64,000 nt of DNA from Actinomadura parmotrematis. GTDB lineage: Bacteria; Actinomycetota; Actinomycetes; Streptosporangiales; Streptosporangiaceae. Each line of letters opens with the position of its first letter. Position 1 is the first letter of the stretch. Both the position numbers and the translations under genes were made by a program. Shown here piece after piece: positions 37,788 to 46,569 of this stretch. The DNA lies in the NCBI RefSeq assembly GCF_019458805.1, contig NZ_JAIBOA010000023.1:1-64000 (forward strand). Reading direction: 5' to 3'. Under the pieces are notes generated by a model, which saw nothing but the letters and a program-made list of their open reading frames with translations, made no database searches and was not told the origin of the DNA.

Positions 37788-39389
37788 GTGAATAAGACTA
37801 GCGGTGGGCGAGAATCACATTCTCGCTTTCTCTCCGGCGGGATCGCGGCCGTGCTGGACGCCGCACTCGCCGCCGACCCGGCGGCCCCGGCCGTCGCGGC
37901 GGCGTCGGGGACGTGGTCGTACGCGGAGCTGGACGACCGCGCGCGGCGCGCCGCCGGCGCCCTCTGGACGCTCGGCGTCCGGCCCGGCGACCGCGTCACG
38001 GCCTGCCTGCCGAACGATCTGGACATCGTCGCGGCCTTCCACGGCGCGCAGCGGATCGGCGCCGTCTGGGCCGGGATCGGCGAGGCGCTGGCGGCGAACG
38101 AGCAGCGCGAGCTGCACGACGTCTGCGCGCCGAAGGTCGTCCTCGCCGGTCCCCGCTGCCGCCTGGAGACCCGCGACTGCGTCCGCCCCGACCAGTGGGC
38201 CGCGCTGACCGCGCGCGGCGAGACCGTCCCCAGGATGGCCGCCGACCTCGACGCGCCCGCCGGGATCGCCTTCACCAGCGGGACGTCCGGGCGCCCCAAG
38301 GCGGTCGTGCACAGCCAGCGCAACCTGCTCCTGCCGGGCGCGGTGCTGACCGCGACGCGCGGCTGGGGCCCGGAGCTGCGCAAAGGCGACAGCTTCCCGC
38401 TCACCATCCTCAACCTGATGGTCCTGTCGACGCTGCTCACCGCGCAAACGGGCGGCTGCGCGGTCGTGATGGACCGCCGCGACGCCGACGGCGTCGCGGC
38501 CTGGATCGCCGCGCACCGCGTCACGGTCTGGAACGGCGCCCCCGCGCAGCTCTTCGACCTCGCCCGCCGCCCCGACCTCGACCTGTCGTCCCTGCGGGAG
38601 GTGTGGAGCGGCGGCGGCGACACCCCCGACGCGGTGCGCCGCGCGTTCGCTGCGGCCCACGGCCTCGTCCCGCGCGCCACCTACGGCCTGACCGAGGCGC
38701 CGACCGTCGTGTCCATCGACCCGCCGGGCGAGGAGTGGCGGCCCGGCGCGAGCGGTCGCGTCCTGCCGCACTACGACGTCGCGGCCCACGACGACGCCGG
38801 GCGCCGTCTCCCGCCCGGCGAGGTCGGCGAGCTCTGCCTGACCGGGACGGCGGCCGGCGCCTGGGCTGGCGCGTGGACGCCGGCGCTCGGGCACTGGGAG
38901 GCGGGCGGGGTCCGCCCGGCCGCGCCCGGCCCCGTCCCGACCGGCGACGTCGGCTCGGTGGACGGCGACGGCTGGCTGACCGTCCTCGACCGCAAGAAGC
39001 TCGTCATCGTGCGGGGCGGCGCGAACGTCTACCCGCTGGAGGTCGAGCGCGTCATCGGGGCGCATCCGGACGTCGCCCGGGTCGCGGTCTGCGGCGTCCC
39101 CGACGAGCGGCTCGGGCAGCGCGTCGCCGCCGTCGTCGAGAGCGCGGGTCCGCCCCTGGACAATGACGTTCTCGCCTCTCTCTGCCGCGACGCCCTCGCC
39201 TCCTACAAGGTGCCGGAGGTATGGGCGCAGGTGGACGCGCTGCCGGTCAACGCCATGGGGAAGGTGCAACGCACCGGCCTCGCCGAGATCGCCCGTGCCG
39301 GAACCCGCGCCGACACCCGCGCCGACACCCGCGCCGACACCCGCGCCGACACCCGCACCCGCGCCCGCCGCGCGTCCGGAGCGGGCTGA
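37788..39389 (+). CDS. AMP-dependent acyl-CoA synthetase
   Basis: About 533 aa from GTG 37788 (AAGG 5 nt upstream). The adenylation motif is TSGTSGRPKAVVHSQ, then YGLTEAP, TGDVGSVDGDGWL, and a C-terminal catalytic Lys in NAMGKVQR. The N-terminal part is shorter than in many ligases and the lid is compact, like benzoate- or cyclohexanecarboxylate-CoA ligase relatives. If the start is instead a later in-frame GTG (37851), the GAGAATCACATTCTC operator at 37810 would lie in the promoter rather than inside codons 8-13. The last ~25 residues are an ADTR repeat tail. A GntR-type regulator follows 35 bp later. Confidence 0.87.
   Translation: MNKTSGGRESHSRFLSGGIAAVLDAALAADPAAPAVAAASGTWSYAELDDRARRAAGALWTLGVRPGDRVTACLPNDLDIVAAFHGAQRIGAVWAGIGEALAANEQRELHDVCAPKVVLAGPRCRLETRDCVRPDQWAALTARGETVPRMAADLDAPAGIAFTSGTSGRPKAVVHSQRNLLLPGAVLTATRGWGPELRKGDSFPLTILNLMVLSTLLTAQTGGCAVVMDRRDADGVAAWIAAHRVTVWNGAPAQLFDLARRPDLDLSSLREVWSGGGDTPDAVRRAFAAAHGLVPRATYGLTEAPTVVSIDPPGEEWRPGASGRVLPHYDVAAHDDAGRRLPPGEVGELCLTGTAAGAWAGAWTPALGHWEAGGVRPAAPGPVPTGDVGSVDGDGWLTVLDRKKLVIVRGGANVYPLEVERVIGAHPDVARVAVCGVPDERLGQRVAAVVESAGPPLDNDVLASLCRDALASYKVPEVWAQVDALPVNAMGKVQRTGLAEIARAGTRADTRADTRADTRADTRTRARRASGAG
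37810..37824. promoter_or_regulatory. Operator-like perfect palindrome, family A
   Basis: GAGAATCACATTCTC, perfect 6-3-6, lies 22 bp after the predicted GTG of the CoA ligase and 40 bp after the family B site. Either it is a downstream roadblock operator or the ligase starts later. Confidence 0.55.
39309..39356 (+). repeat. 12-bp tandem repeat at the CoA ligase 3' end
   Basis: Four identical GCCGACACCCGC units encode ADTR repeated, after the normal C-terminal Lys domain. The tail adds about 25 residues, Arg/Ala/Thr-rich. Confidence 0.9.
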
Positions 39390-39424
39390 ATGGCCGCCCC
39401 GGCGCCGCTGCTAACGTTGCAATC

Positions 39425-40228
39425 ATGGAGAGCGCAGCGCCCGGCACGGCCAAGATCTCGCAGTTGCGCATGGCGGAGCTGGTCGCCGCGGAGCTGCGCG
39501 AGCGCATCCTCGCCGGCGGCATCGGCGACGGCGCCTCGCTCCCCAAGCAGGAGGAGCTCGTCGCCGAGTTCGGCGTCAGCTACCCCTCGGTGCGCGAGGC
39601 GCTGCGCATCCTGGAGACCGAGGGCCTCATCACCGTGCGGCGCGGCAACCGCGGCGGCGCCACCGTGCACGCGCCCGACGTCCGGACCGCCGGCTACGCC
39701 CTCGGCCTCACCCTCCAGGCGATGCAGGTCAAGATCCCTGATCTGGCGGCGGCGATCGCCGTGCTGGAACCGCAGTCGGCCGCGCGCTGCGCCGGGCGCA
39801 CCGACCGTGCCCAGGCCGTGCTGCCCCGCCTGCGAGAGCTGCTCGCCGAGAGCGAGCGCCACCTGGACGACGGCGCGGCGTTCACCCGGGCGTCCCGCGA
39901 GTTCCACGACGTCCTCGTCGGCTTCGACCCGAACGCCACGCTGCGCGTCGTCGCGCAGAGCCTCACCTCGCTCTGGTCGGCGCAGGAGGAGGCGTGGGCC
40001 GACGCGCAGCTCTCGCGCGGGGCCTACCCGCCGCCCGCCGACCGCGTCACCGCGCAGCGCGCGCACGAGCGCCTGGTGGAGAGCATCGCGCGGGGCGACG
40101 CGGGCCGCGCCGAGAAGCTCGCGCACGAGCACCTGACCGCCGCCCAGCAGTGGGTGTGCCGCAAGTTCAGCGACCGGGTCATCGACGCAGCCTCCAGCCG
40201 GAGCCGGCGGCGGTTCCGCCGCGGCTGA
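39425..40228 (+). CDS. GntR/FadR-family transcriptional regulator
   Basis: 267 aa from ATG 39425. Residues ~20-85 are the winged helix (LPKQEELVAEFGVSYPSVREALRILETEGLITV), and the rest is an all-helical FCD-type ligand domain with HERLVESIARGDAGRAEKLAHEHL. FadR-type regulators respond to acyl-CoA or organic acids. Between a CoA ligase and an SDR it is a candidate to recognise one of the two palindrome families here; the TCCTT-N2-AAGGA family, centred on this neighbourhood, is the more tempting link, but this is inference. Confidence 0.9.
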   Translation: MESAAPGTAKISQLRMAELVAAELRERILAGGIGDGASLPKQEELVAEFGVSYPSVREALRILETEGLITVRRGNRGGATVHAPDVRTAGYALGLTLQAMQVKIPDLAAAIAVLEPQSAARCAGRTDRAQAVLPRLRELLAESERHLDDGAAFTRASREFHDVLVGFDPNATLRVVAQSLTSLWSAQEEAWADAQLSRGAYPPPADRVTAQRAHERLVESIARGDAGRAEKLAHEHLTAAQQWVCRKFSDRVIDAASSRSRRRFRRG

Positions 40229-40271
40229 CGCCGCCGGGGGACGCGGGCCCGCCCGTCGAAGGGAGGCCGGC

Positions 40272-41060
40272 GTGCCGCCGGACCGCGATGCCCCCGCCCT
40301 CGATCCCGCCGCACTGTTCGACCTGACCGGGCGGGTCGCGATCGTCACCGGTGCCTCGTCCGGGCTCGGCGCCGCCGTCGCCCGCACGCTCGCCGCCGCC
40401 GGCGCCCGCGTCGCCGTCGTCGCGCGCCGCGCGGACCGGCTCGCCGCGCTCGCCGAGGAGATCGGCGGGACGCCCGTCGCCTGCGACCTGGCGGACCTGG
40501 ACGGCGTCCACGCCGTCGTGCCGGAGGCGGCCGCCGCGCTCGGGCCGCCGGAGATCCTGGTCAACGCGGCGGGCGCCAGGCTCACCGACGCCGCCGCCGA
40601 GAACGAGCCTCTCGCCGCCGCCCGCCGGACCGTCGACCTCAACCTGCTCGCCCCGTTCCTGCTCGCGCAAGCGGCGTTCCCGCACATGCGCGCGATCGGC
40701 CGCGGCGCGATCGTCAACGTCTCCTCGATCAGCGGTCGGGTCGGCGTGCCCGGCATCCCGCAGGCGTCGTACGCGGCGAGCAAGGCCGGGCTGTCCGGCC
40801 TCACCGCCGAGCTCGCCGTGCAGTGGGCGCGGCACGCGATCCGGGTGAACACGGTCGCGCCCGGCTTCTTCCGCAGCGAGATCACCGAGCCGCTCTACGC
40901 GTCCGAGCGCGGCGGCGCCTACCTGCGGCGCAACACGCCGCTGCCGATGGAGGGCGGCGCGCGCGACGTCGTCGGCGCCGTCCTCTGGCTCGCCGGGGAC
41001 GCCGGCCGCTACGTCACCGGCCAGACGATCGTGGTGGACGGCGGCTGGACCGCGCACTGA
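40272..41060 (+). CDS. SDR family oxidoreductase
   Basis: 262 aa from GTG 40272 with a GGGAGG box. TGASSGLGAAVA is the cofactor motif, then VNAAGA, VSSISG, and YAASKAG for catalysis; YVTGQTIVVDGGWTAH ends it. It resembles 3-oxoacyl/3-hydroxyacyl-type dehydrogenases and gluconate dehydrogenases. It lies between the GntR regulator and the acyl-CoA dehydrogenase run, preceding the family B palindrome, so it may be in the regulator's transcript. Confidence 0.9.
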   Translation: MPPDRDAPALDPAALFDLTGRVAIVTGASSGLGAAVARTLAAAGARVAVVARRADRLAALAEEIGGTPVACDLADLDGVHAVVPEAAAALGPPEILVNAAGARLTDAAAENEPLAAARRTVDLNLLAPFLLAQAAFPHMRAIGRGAIVNVSSISGRVGVPGIPQASYAASKAGLSGLTAELAVQWARHAIRVNTVAPGFFRSEITEPLYASERGGAYLRRNTPLPMEGGARDVVGAVLWLAGDAGRYVTGQTIVVDGGWTAH

Positions 41061-41087
41061 GTGAGCGTTAACCCGCAACCATTGTCA

Positions 41088-41099
41088 ACCTTATAAGGA
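41088..41099. promoter_or_regulatory. Operator-like palindrome, family B
   Basis: ACCTTATAAGGA contains the perfect core CCTTATAAGG, followed by TTG as at 22663. It ends 18 bp before the ATG of the first gene of the acyl-CoA dehydrogenase cluster (41118). Confidence 0.5.
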
Positions 41100-41117
41100 T
41101 TGCCTACCGTGGTGGTC

Positions 41118-42266
41118 ATGGACCTCTCCCTGGGGCCGGATGCCGCGCGGCTGCGCGGCGAGCTGCGCCGGCTGGTCGCCGAGCACGTCCCGGCCGGCTT
41201 CCTCGGGGCCTTCACCGACGACCCCGCGGACCTGGAGACGGCGCAGAAGTTCTGCCGCCTGCTCGCCGAGCGCGGCCTGCTCTGCCCCGCCTGGCCGCGC
41301 GAGTACGGCGGCTGGGACGCCTCGGTCTGGGAGCAGACCGTCGTCCGCGAGGAGATGTGGGCCGCGCACGAGCCGCGCGGCGCCCAGTACATGGGCGTCA
41401 ACTGGGTCGGCCCGACCATCATGCGGCACGGGACGGCGGCGCAGCGCGCGCGGCACCTGCCGCCGATCGCGCACGGCGAGGTCGTCTGGTGCCAGGGGTT
41501 CAGCGAGCCGGACGCCGGCTCCGACCTCGCCGCGCTCCGCACCGCCGCCCGCCCCGACGGCGACGGCTGGCGGATCACCGGCCAGAAGGTGTGGACGTCC
41601 TACGCCGTCATGGCCCAGTGGTGCTTCCTGCTCGCCCGCACGTCCCGGGGCGGGCGCCGCCAGGACGGCCTCACCGTGCTGCTCGTGCCGATGGACGCGC
41701 CGGGCGTCGAGGTCCGCCCGATCCGCTCGCTGCTGGGGCCGCACCACCTGAACGAGGTGTTCCTCGACGACGTCCGGGTCGGCGCGGACGCCGTCCTCGG
41801 CGAGGCCGGCGGCGGCTGGGGCGTCGTGCAGGAGGTCCTGTCGTTCGAGCGCGTCGGCATCGCCCGCTACGCGCGCTGCGAGCGGCTGCTCCAGGCGGCG
41901 CCCCCCGTCCTCGGCGGCGCCTGGGACGACCTGCCCGCCGACCTGCGCGGGCGCTGGGCGCGGATGCTGGCGCACTGCCGCCGCGCCCGGCTGCTCGCCT
42001 ACCGGGTGATCGCGCTGCAGGCCGAGGGCCGCGTCCGCCCGCAGGACGCCGCCGCCTACCGGATCGCGGTGACGCGGCTCGACCAGGAGAGCGCGGAGGT
42101 GCTCATGGAGATTGCGGCGCTGGACCCCGGCGGCGGCGAGGAGTCCCGCCTGTTCCGCCGGCGGGTGGAGGAGCACTGGCGCTACTCGCACGCCTCGACG
42201 GTCGCGTCGGGCAGCACCGACGTCCAGCGGATCCTGCTGGCCCGCGCGCTGCTGGCGGCGCGGTGA
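41118..42266 (+). CDS. Acyl-CoA dehydrogenase, large subunit-type
   Basis: About 382 aa from ATG 41118; GTG 41109 and an upstream TTG are alternatives. GFSEPDAGSDLAALRT is the FAD/substrate loop. ASTVASGSTDVQRILLARALL ends the protein, with the pattern of FadE-type enzymes near a C-terminal helix. It is paired with a smaller relative that starts 4 nt before its stop, as in the alpha2beta2 acyl-CoA dehydrogenases of steroid side-chain degradation. That quaternary state is inferred from gene pairing. Confidence 0.9.
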   Translation: MDLSLGPDAARLRGELRRLVAEHVPAGFLGAFTDDPADLETAQKFCRLLAERGLLCPAWPREYGGWDASVWEQTVVREEMWAAHEPRGAQYMGVNWVGPTIMRHGTAAQRARHLPPIAHGEVVWCQGFSEPDAGSDLAALRTAARPDGDGWRITGQKVWTSYAVMAQWCFLLARTSRGGRRQDGLTVLLVPMDAPGVEVRPIRSLLGPHHLNEVFLDDVRVGADAVLGEAGGGWGVVQEVLSFERVGIARYARCERLLQAAPPVLGGAWDDLPADLRGRWARMLAHCRRARLLAYRVIALQAEGRVRPQDAAAYRIAVTRLDQESAEVLMEIAALDPGGGEESRLFRRRVEEHWRYSHASTVASGSTDVQRILLARALLAAR

Positions 42267-43204
42267 ACGTCGGGCTCGGTGCCGAGGCCGCCGAGTACGG
42301 GCGGCAGGCGCTGCGCGCGCTGGAGGCGGCGGGCGGCGACCGGCTCGTCCAGGACGCCGAGCGCGACCCCGCCGCTGCCCGCGATGAAGTGGCGCGCGTC
42401 CTCGGCGGCCTCGGCGCCTGGGACCTGCGGCCGCGCGGCGACGCCGACGACCTGGAGGCGGCGGCTGCGCTCTGCCGCAGCGCCGGGTACTGGGCCGTCC
42501 CCTATCCGGTCGCCGAGCGCCTCGCCCGGCCCGCCGACCTCGGCTCCGACGGCCTCATCGTCGTCGCCGGGCCGGCGCCGCGCGGGGCCGTCGCGGGCCT
42601 GGACCTGCGCTGGACGGCGGTCACGCTCGACGGACGGCGCGGCGCGGCGACCGCGCGCGACCCCGGCGCGCCGCCCCGCACGACCGCGTTCGTCACCGGC
42701 CTGGACGTCCGCCCGCTCGACGAGGCGGGCGCGGGCGACGTCGCGCTCGGCCTCGTCCTGCCGTGCTGGACGCTGCTCGGGATGCTCGACCGCGCGATCG
42801 ACCTCACCCGCGCGCACGTCCTCGTCCGGCGGCAGTTCGGCGGGCCGCTCGCCGACCAGCAGGGCGTCCGGTTCCAGCTCACCGACGCCGAGGTGGAACG
42901 GCGCGGGGTCGAGGTGCTCGCCGAGTACGCGCTGTGGAGCGTGCAGGCGGGCCTGCCCGAGGCCGTCGAGGACGCGCTCGCGCTCCGGCTCGCCGCGATC
43001 GAGGCGGCCGGGACCGTCTTCCGCACCGCGCACCTGCTGCACGGCGCGATCGGGTTCTGCGACGAGTCGCCGCTGTCGTGGCTGTCGCGGTACGGGCAGC
43101 CGCTGCGGCGGCTGCCGCTCGACCTGTCCGCGACGCGCGACGTGCTGGCGCGCCGGATCGACCGCACCGGGCTCACCGGGCTGTTCGAGGGAGCGGGCCT
43201 GTGA
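42263..43204 (+). CDS. Acyl-CoA dehydrogenase, small subunit-type partner
   Basis: 313 aa from GTG 42263 (GTGA overlap). Only the C-terminal half is clearly acyl-CoA dehydrogenase-like (LVRRQFGGPLADQQGVRFQLTD; LHGAIGFCDESPLSWLSRYGQPLRR); the SEPxAGSD loop found in its partner is absent. This is the usual look of the second subunit in heteromeric FadE pairs, which may lack a full active site. It also overlaps the crotonase start by 4 nt. Confidence 0.85.
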   Translation: MNVGLGAEAAEYGRQALRALEAAGGDRLVQDAERDPAAARDEVARVLGGLGAWDLRPRGDADDLEAAAALCRSAGYWAVPYPVAERLARPADLGSDGLIVVAGPAPRGAVAGLDLRWTAVTLDGRRGAATARDPGAPPRTTAFVTGLDVRPLDEAGAGDVALGLVLPCWTLLGMLDRAIDLTRAHVLVRRQFGGPLADQQGVRFQLTDAEVERRGVEVLAEYALWSVQAGLPEAVEDALALRLAAIEAAGTVFRTAHLLHGAIGFCDESPLSWLSRYGQPLRRLPLDLSATRDVLARRIDRTGLTGLFEGAGL

Positions 43205-43995
43205 GTCATGACGACCTCCCGGCGGAGATACGGGTGGAGAGCGACGGTCCGGTCCGCACCGTCGTCCTCGACCGGCCCGCCGAGCTGAACGCCGTCAACA
43301 GCGGGCTCCACCGGGCGCTCGCCGAGGTCTGGGAGCGGCTCGCGGCCGACCCGGACGCGGGCGCGGTCGTCCTCACCGGCGCGGGGCGGGCGTTCAGCGC
43401 GGGCGGCGACCTGCACTGGGTCGCCTCGTTCCTGGACGACCCGGTGGCGCGGGACGCGAGCCTGCGCGAGGGCGCCCGCATCATCGAGGAGATGCTGCGC
43501 TTCCCGCTGCCGGTCGTCGCGGCGGTGAACGGGCCGGCGGTGGGGCTCGGATGCAGCGTCGCCCTGCTCTGCGATGTCGTTCTCATATCCGAGAACGCTC
43601 ATCTCGCCGACCCGCACGTCGCTGTGGGGCTGGCGGCGGGGGATGGCGGAGCGGCGTTCTGGCCCTTGCTCACTCCGCTTCTCCGCTCCCGCGAGTACCT
43701 GTACACCGGCGACCGCATCGCGGCGGCGACGGCCGTCGAGCTCGGCCTCGCCAGCCGCGCCGTCCCGCCCGCCGACCTGCTGCCGGAGGCGCACCGGCTC
43801 GCGGCCCGCATCGCGGCGCAGCCGCCGGAGGCCGTCCGCGGCACCAAACGGGTCCTCAACATGCACCTGGCGCGGGCGCTGGACGGGCCGATGCAAGCCG
43901 GATTCGCCGCCGAGGCCGCCTCCATGCGCTCGCCCGAGCACCGGGCGCGGCTGACGGCGCTCGTCGAGAGGGCCGGCCGGGAGGGCCGGTCGTGA
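43201..43995 (+). CDS. Enoyl-CoA hydratase/isomerase family protein lacking both canonical catalytic Glu residues
   Basis: 264 aa from GTG 43201 (overlaps previous stop). FSAGGDLHW is the first oxyanion-hole region and NGPAVGLGCSVALLCDVV the second. In classical hydratases a Glu follows GGGC and another follows the next GQP; here these positions read GLGCSVA and ADPHVAVG, so Ser and His replace them. AGDGGAAFWP near residue 150 has an Asp where many have Ala, and could serve as a base. It is therefore crotonase-fold, but hydratase activity is uncertain; isomerase, hydrolase or lyase is equally possible. Confidence 0.85.
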   Translation: MSHDDLPAEIRVESDGPVRTVVLDRPAELNAVNSGLHRALAEVWERLAADPDAGAVVLTGAGRAFSAGGDLHWVASFLDDPVARDASLREGARIIEEMLRFPLPVVAAVNGPAVGLGCSVALLCDVVLISENAHLADPHVAVGLAAGDGGAAFWPLLTPLLRSREYLYTGDRIAAATAVELGLASRAVPPADLLPEAHRLAARIAAQPPEAVRGTKRVLNMHLARALDGPMQAGFAAEAASMRSPEHRARLTALVERAGREGRS

Positions 43996-45176
43996 CGGCC
44001 GCTGACCTGGACGCCTTCCGCGCGCACGTCCGCGACTGGTGCCGGGCGAACGTCCCTGCGGACTGGCGGCGCGCGCAGACGGGCGCGCCGGACGAGGAGT
44101 TCGTGCGCTTCCAGAAAGAGTGGTTCCAGCGGCTCCGGGAGGCCGGGTTCGCCGTCCCGCACTGGCCCGCCTCGTGGGGCGGCGGGATGCCGGTCCCCGA
44201 GCAGGCGATCCTGTACCGGGAGCTCGCCGCGCACGACGCGCCCCGCCTCGTCCTCGCCTTCGTCGCCGTCCACCACGCCGCCGCGACCCTGCTCGCGGCG
44301 GGCACCGGGGAGCAGCGCGCGCGGTACCTGCCCGCCATCCTCGACGGCGAGATCTGGGCGCAGGGCTTCTCCGAACCGGACGCCGGCTCCGACCTCGCCG
44401 CGCTCCGCACGACCGCGCGCCGCGAGGGCGACGTCTACGTCGTCAACGGCCAGAAGTGCTGGGCGAGCGGCGCCGCCCACGCCGACTGGTGCCTGCTGCT
44501 CGCCCGCACCGACCCGGCCGCGCCGAAGCGGCACGGCATCTCCTACCTGCTGATGGACCTGCGCTCGCCCGGCGTCGGGATCCGGCCGACGCGGCAGGCC
44601 ACGGGGGAGTCGCACTTCTGCGAGATCTTCCTGGACGACGTCGCCGTCCCGGCCGCGAACCTCGTCGGGGCGGAGAACGCCGGCTGGCGGGTGGCGCAGG
44701 AGACGCTCGGCGCCGAGCGCGGCATGACGATGCTGGAGCTCGCCGAGCGCCTCGGCGGCGGCTTCCGGCGCCTCGTCGACCGCTGCTCCCGCCCTGGCCC
44801 CGGCGGGACTCGCCCGCTCGACGACCCGCTGATCGCGGACCGGCTCGCCGAACTGGAGACCGAGCTCACCGGACTCCGCGCCCTCTGCACGGCGCTCGTC
44901 GGCGACGCCCATCCAGGTCCGGCGGACGCCTCGATCGTCAAGCTGTACTACAGCGAGCTGCTCCAGCGGATCACCGGCTTCGGCACGGAGACCCTCGGGC
45001 TCGCCGCCCACACCGACCTGCGCAAACCGGCGTCCAGCGGATGGGAGTCGGGGGCCTGGGCGCTGGACTTCGTCGCCTCGTGGGAGTGGACGATCCCGGG
45101 CGGGGCGAGCGAGATCCAGCGCACCATCATCGGCGAGCGGGCCCTCGGCCTGCCGCGCGAACCGGCGGCGTTCTGA
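43992..45176 (+). CDS. Acyl-CoA dehydrogenase
   Basis: 394 aa from GTG 43992 (GTGA overlap). GFSEPDAGSDLAALRT is the FAD/substrate loop and GGASEIQRTIIGERALGLPRE the C-terminal signature. It is immediately followed, with a 1-nt overlap, by a second acyl-CoA dehydrogenase gene that lacks the SEP loop, forming the second large/small pair in this run. Confidence 0.91.
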   Translation: MTAADLDAFRAHVRDWCRANVPADWRRAQTGAPDEEFVRFQKEWFQRLREAGFAVPHWPASWGGGMPVPEQAILYRELAAHDAPRLVLAFVAVHHAAATLLAAGTGEQRARYLPAILDGEIWAQGFSEPDAGSDLAALRTTARREGDVYVVNGQKCWASGAAHADWCLLLARTDPAAPKRHGISYLLMDLRSPGVGIRPTRQATGESHFCEIFLDDVAVPAANLVGAENAGWRVAQETLGAERGMTMLELAERLGGGFRRLVDRCSRPGPGGTRPLDDPLIADRLAELETELTGLRALCTALVGDAHPGPADASIVKLYYSELLQRITGFGTETLGLAAHTDLRKPASSGWESGAWALDFVASWEWTIPGGASEIQRTIIGERALGLPREPAAF

Positions 45177-46564
45177 TGGCGGCCGCCGCTCCCGCCGACC
45201 TGGCGGAGTTCCACGCCGAACTGCGCGCCGTCGCCCGAGCCCTGCTGAGCGCCTCCCCGCCCTCCTGGGACCGGATCACGGAGGTCGGCTGGACGGGTCT
45301 GGAAGTAGAGGAGGCGCTCGGCGGCGCGGACGCCACCTTCGCCGAGACCGCCGTCGTGCTGCAAGAGATGGGACGCGCCGCGGCGTCCGTCCCCTACCTG
45401 GCGGTCGCGGGCCTCGGCGTCGGCGCGCTCGCGCTGCTGGAACCTGGGCCTGACCGCGACGACCTACTCCGCGCCACGGCCACAGGCGACGCCCTCACCG
45501 TCGTCGCCCTGGACGCCGAGACGACGGACGGCACCCCCTTCCGCCTCGACGCCGAGTTCCGCCTCCACGGCACGGCCGCCTTCGTCCTGGACGCCTCACG
45601 CGCGGACCGCCTCCTCGTCCCCGCCCTCGACCCGACCGCAACACCCGTCATAGCGACCGTCGCCGCAGCGCCGGCCCGCTCCCGCCCGCCAGCACCCGAC
45701 CAAGGCGAATCGCCCGCAGCAGACGCCGATACAAGACCGGACAGCTCTCGCCCCTTGGCATCCACTCGAAGCGGCTCGCGAGAAGCGCCGGACGGTGCCT
45801 CGGGATGGATTGGCCCCCGCGTTCCGATGTCTGCTCGGAACGGTTCGCGGGAGGCCGTGGAAGGCGCTCCCGAGACTGACACTCCGCGCGTGTCTGCTCG
45901 GGGTGGCTCGTGGGAGGCGGACTGCCGCTGCCTTTCGGCATCCGCTCAGGGTGGGTCTTCGGTCGTGGCGGAGGTTGATTCGCGGGCGGGGAGTGTGGCG
46001 ATTGCGGACCGGGCCGTTCTTGATGCGACCCGCACCTTCGGGAGCGTTGTCGCGGACGGGGTCGCGGTGCCTGCGGACGCGGTGTGGCGCTTTCGCAGTG
46101 ACCCGGGGGTCGCGTTGCGGCGGTTGCATGACCGGGCCGCCGTCGCGGTGGCCTGCGACAGTCTCGGGCTGAGCGAGGCGATGCTCGACGCCACCGTCGC
46201 CTATGCCGGGACGCGCGAGCAGTTCGGCCGCAGGATCGGGTCGTTCCAGGCGGTGAAGCACGCCTGCGCCGACATGCTCGTCCAGGCCAGGGTGGCGCGT
46301 GAGCTCGTCGCGGCTGCGGCGCAGGCCGTCGCCGTCGGTGACCCGGACGCAGGTACGGCCGCGGCGATGGCCAAATCCTTCGCCTGTGCCGCCGCGGTCG
46401 AGGTGGCGGGCAAGGCCATGCAGCTCCATGGCGGCATGGGTTACACCTGGGAGAGCGGCGTTCACCTTCACCTGAAACGCGCCTCGCTGAATCGGTCGCT
46501 GTTCGGCGCACCTGCGCGGCATCGCGCTCGCATCGCCGCGCGGTACCGGGACGGCGCGCCGTGA
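45176..46564 (+). CDS. Acyl-CoA dehydrogenase small-type subunit, interrupted by a low-complexity insertion
   Basis: 462 aa from ATG 45176. The N-terminal helical domain and part of the middle beta domain (residues 1-~160) and the C-terminal part (~270-462, with LDATVAYAGTREQFGRRIGSFQAVKHACADMLVQ and MQLHGGMGYTWESGVHLHLKR) are ordinary. Between them lie ~110 residues of Ser/Arg/Gly/Ala-rich repeat sequence inside the middle-domain loop, where relatives have only a few residues. Without it the protein would be ~350 aa, typical of this subunit. The SEPxAGSD loop is absent. It converges with a thioesterase gene only 5 bp away. Confidence 0.85.
   Translation: MAAAAPADLAEFHAELRAVARALLSASPPSWDRITEVGWTGLEVEEALGGADATFAETAVVLQEMGRAAASVPYLAVAGLGVGALALLEPGPDRDDLLRATATGDALTVVALDAETTDGTPFRLDAEFRLHGTAAFVLDASRADRLLVPALDPTATPVIATVAAAPARSRPPAPDQGESPAADADTRPDSSRPLASTRSGSREAPDGASGWIGPRVPMSARNGSREAVEGAPETDTPRVSARGGSWEADCRCLSASAQGGSSVVAEVDSRAGSVAIADRAVLDATRTFGSVVADGVAVPADAVWRFRSDPGVALRRLHDRAAVAVACDSLGLSEAMLDATVAYAGTREQFGRRIGSFQAVKHACADMLVQARVARELVAAAAQAVAVGDPDAGTAAAMAKSFACAAAVEVAGKAMQLHGGMGYTWESGVHLHLKRASLNRSLFGAPARHRARIAARYRDGAP
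45690..45985 (+). repeat. Internal ~65-bp degenerate repeats within an acyl-CoA dehydrogenase gene
   Basis: Four units containing the recurring block CTCGCGGGAGGC or close variants are spaced roughly 50-70 bp apart near 45770, 45840, 45905 and 45950. They code for SREAPDG/SREAVEG/SWEAD-type segments. The repeats keep the frame and add no recognisable fold. Confidence 0.65.
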
Positions 46565-46569
46565 CGCCG

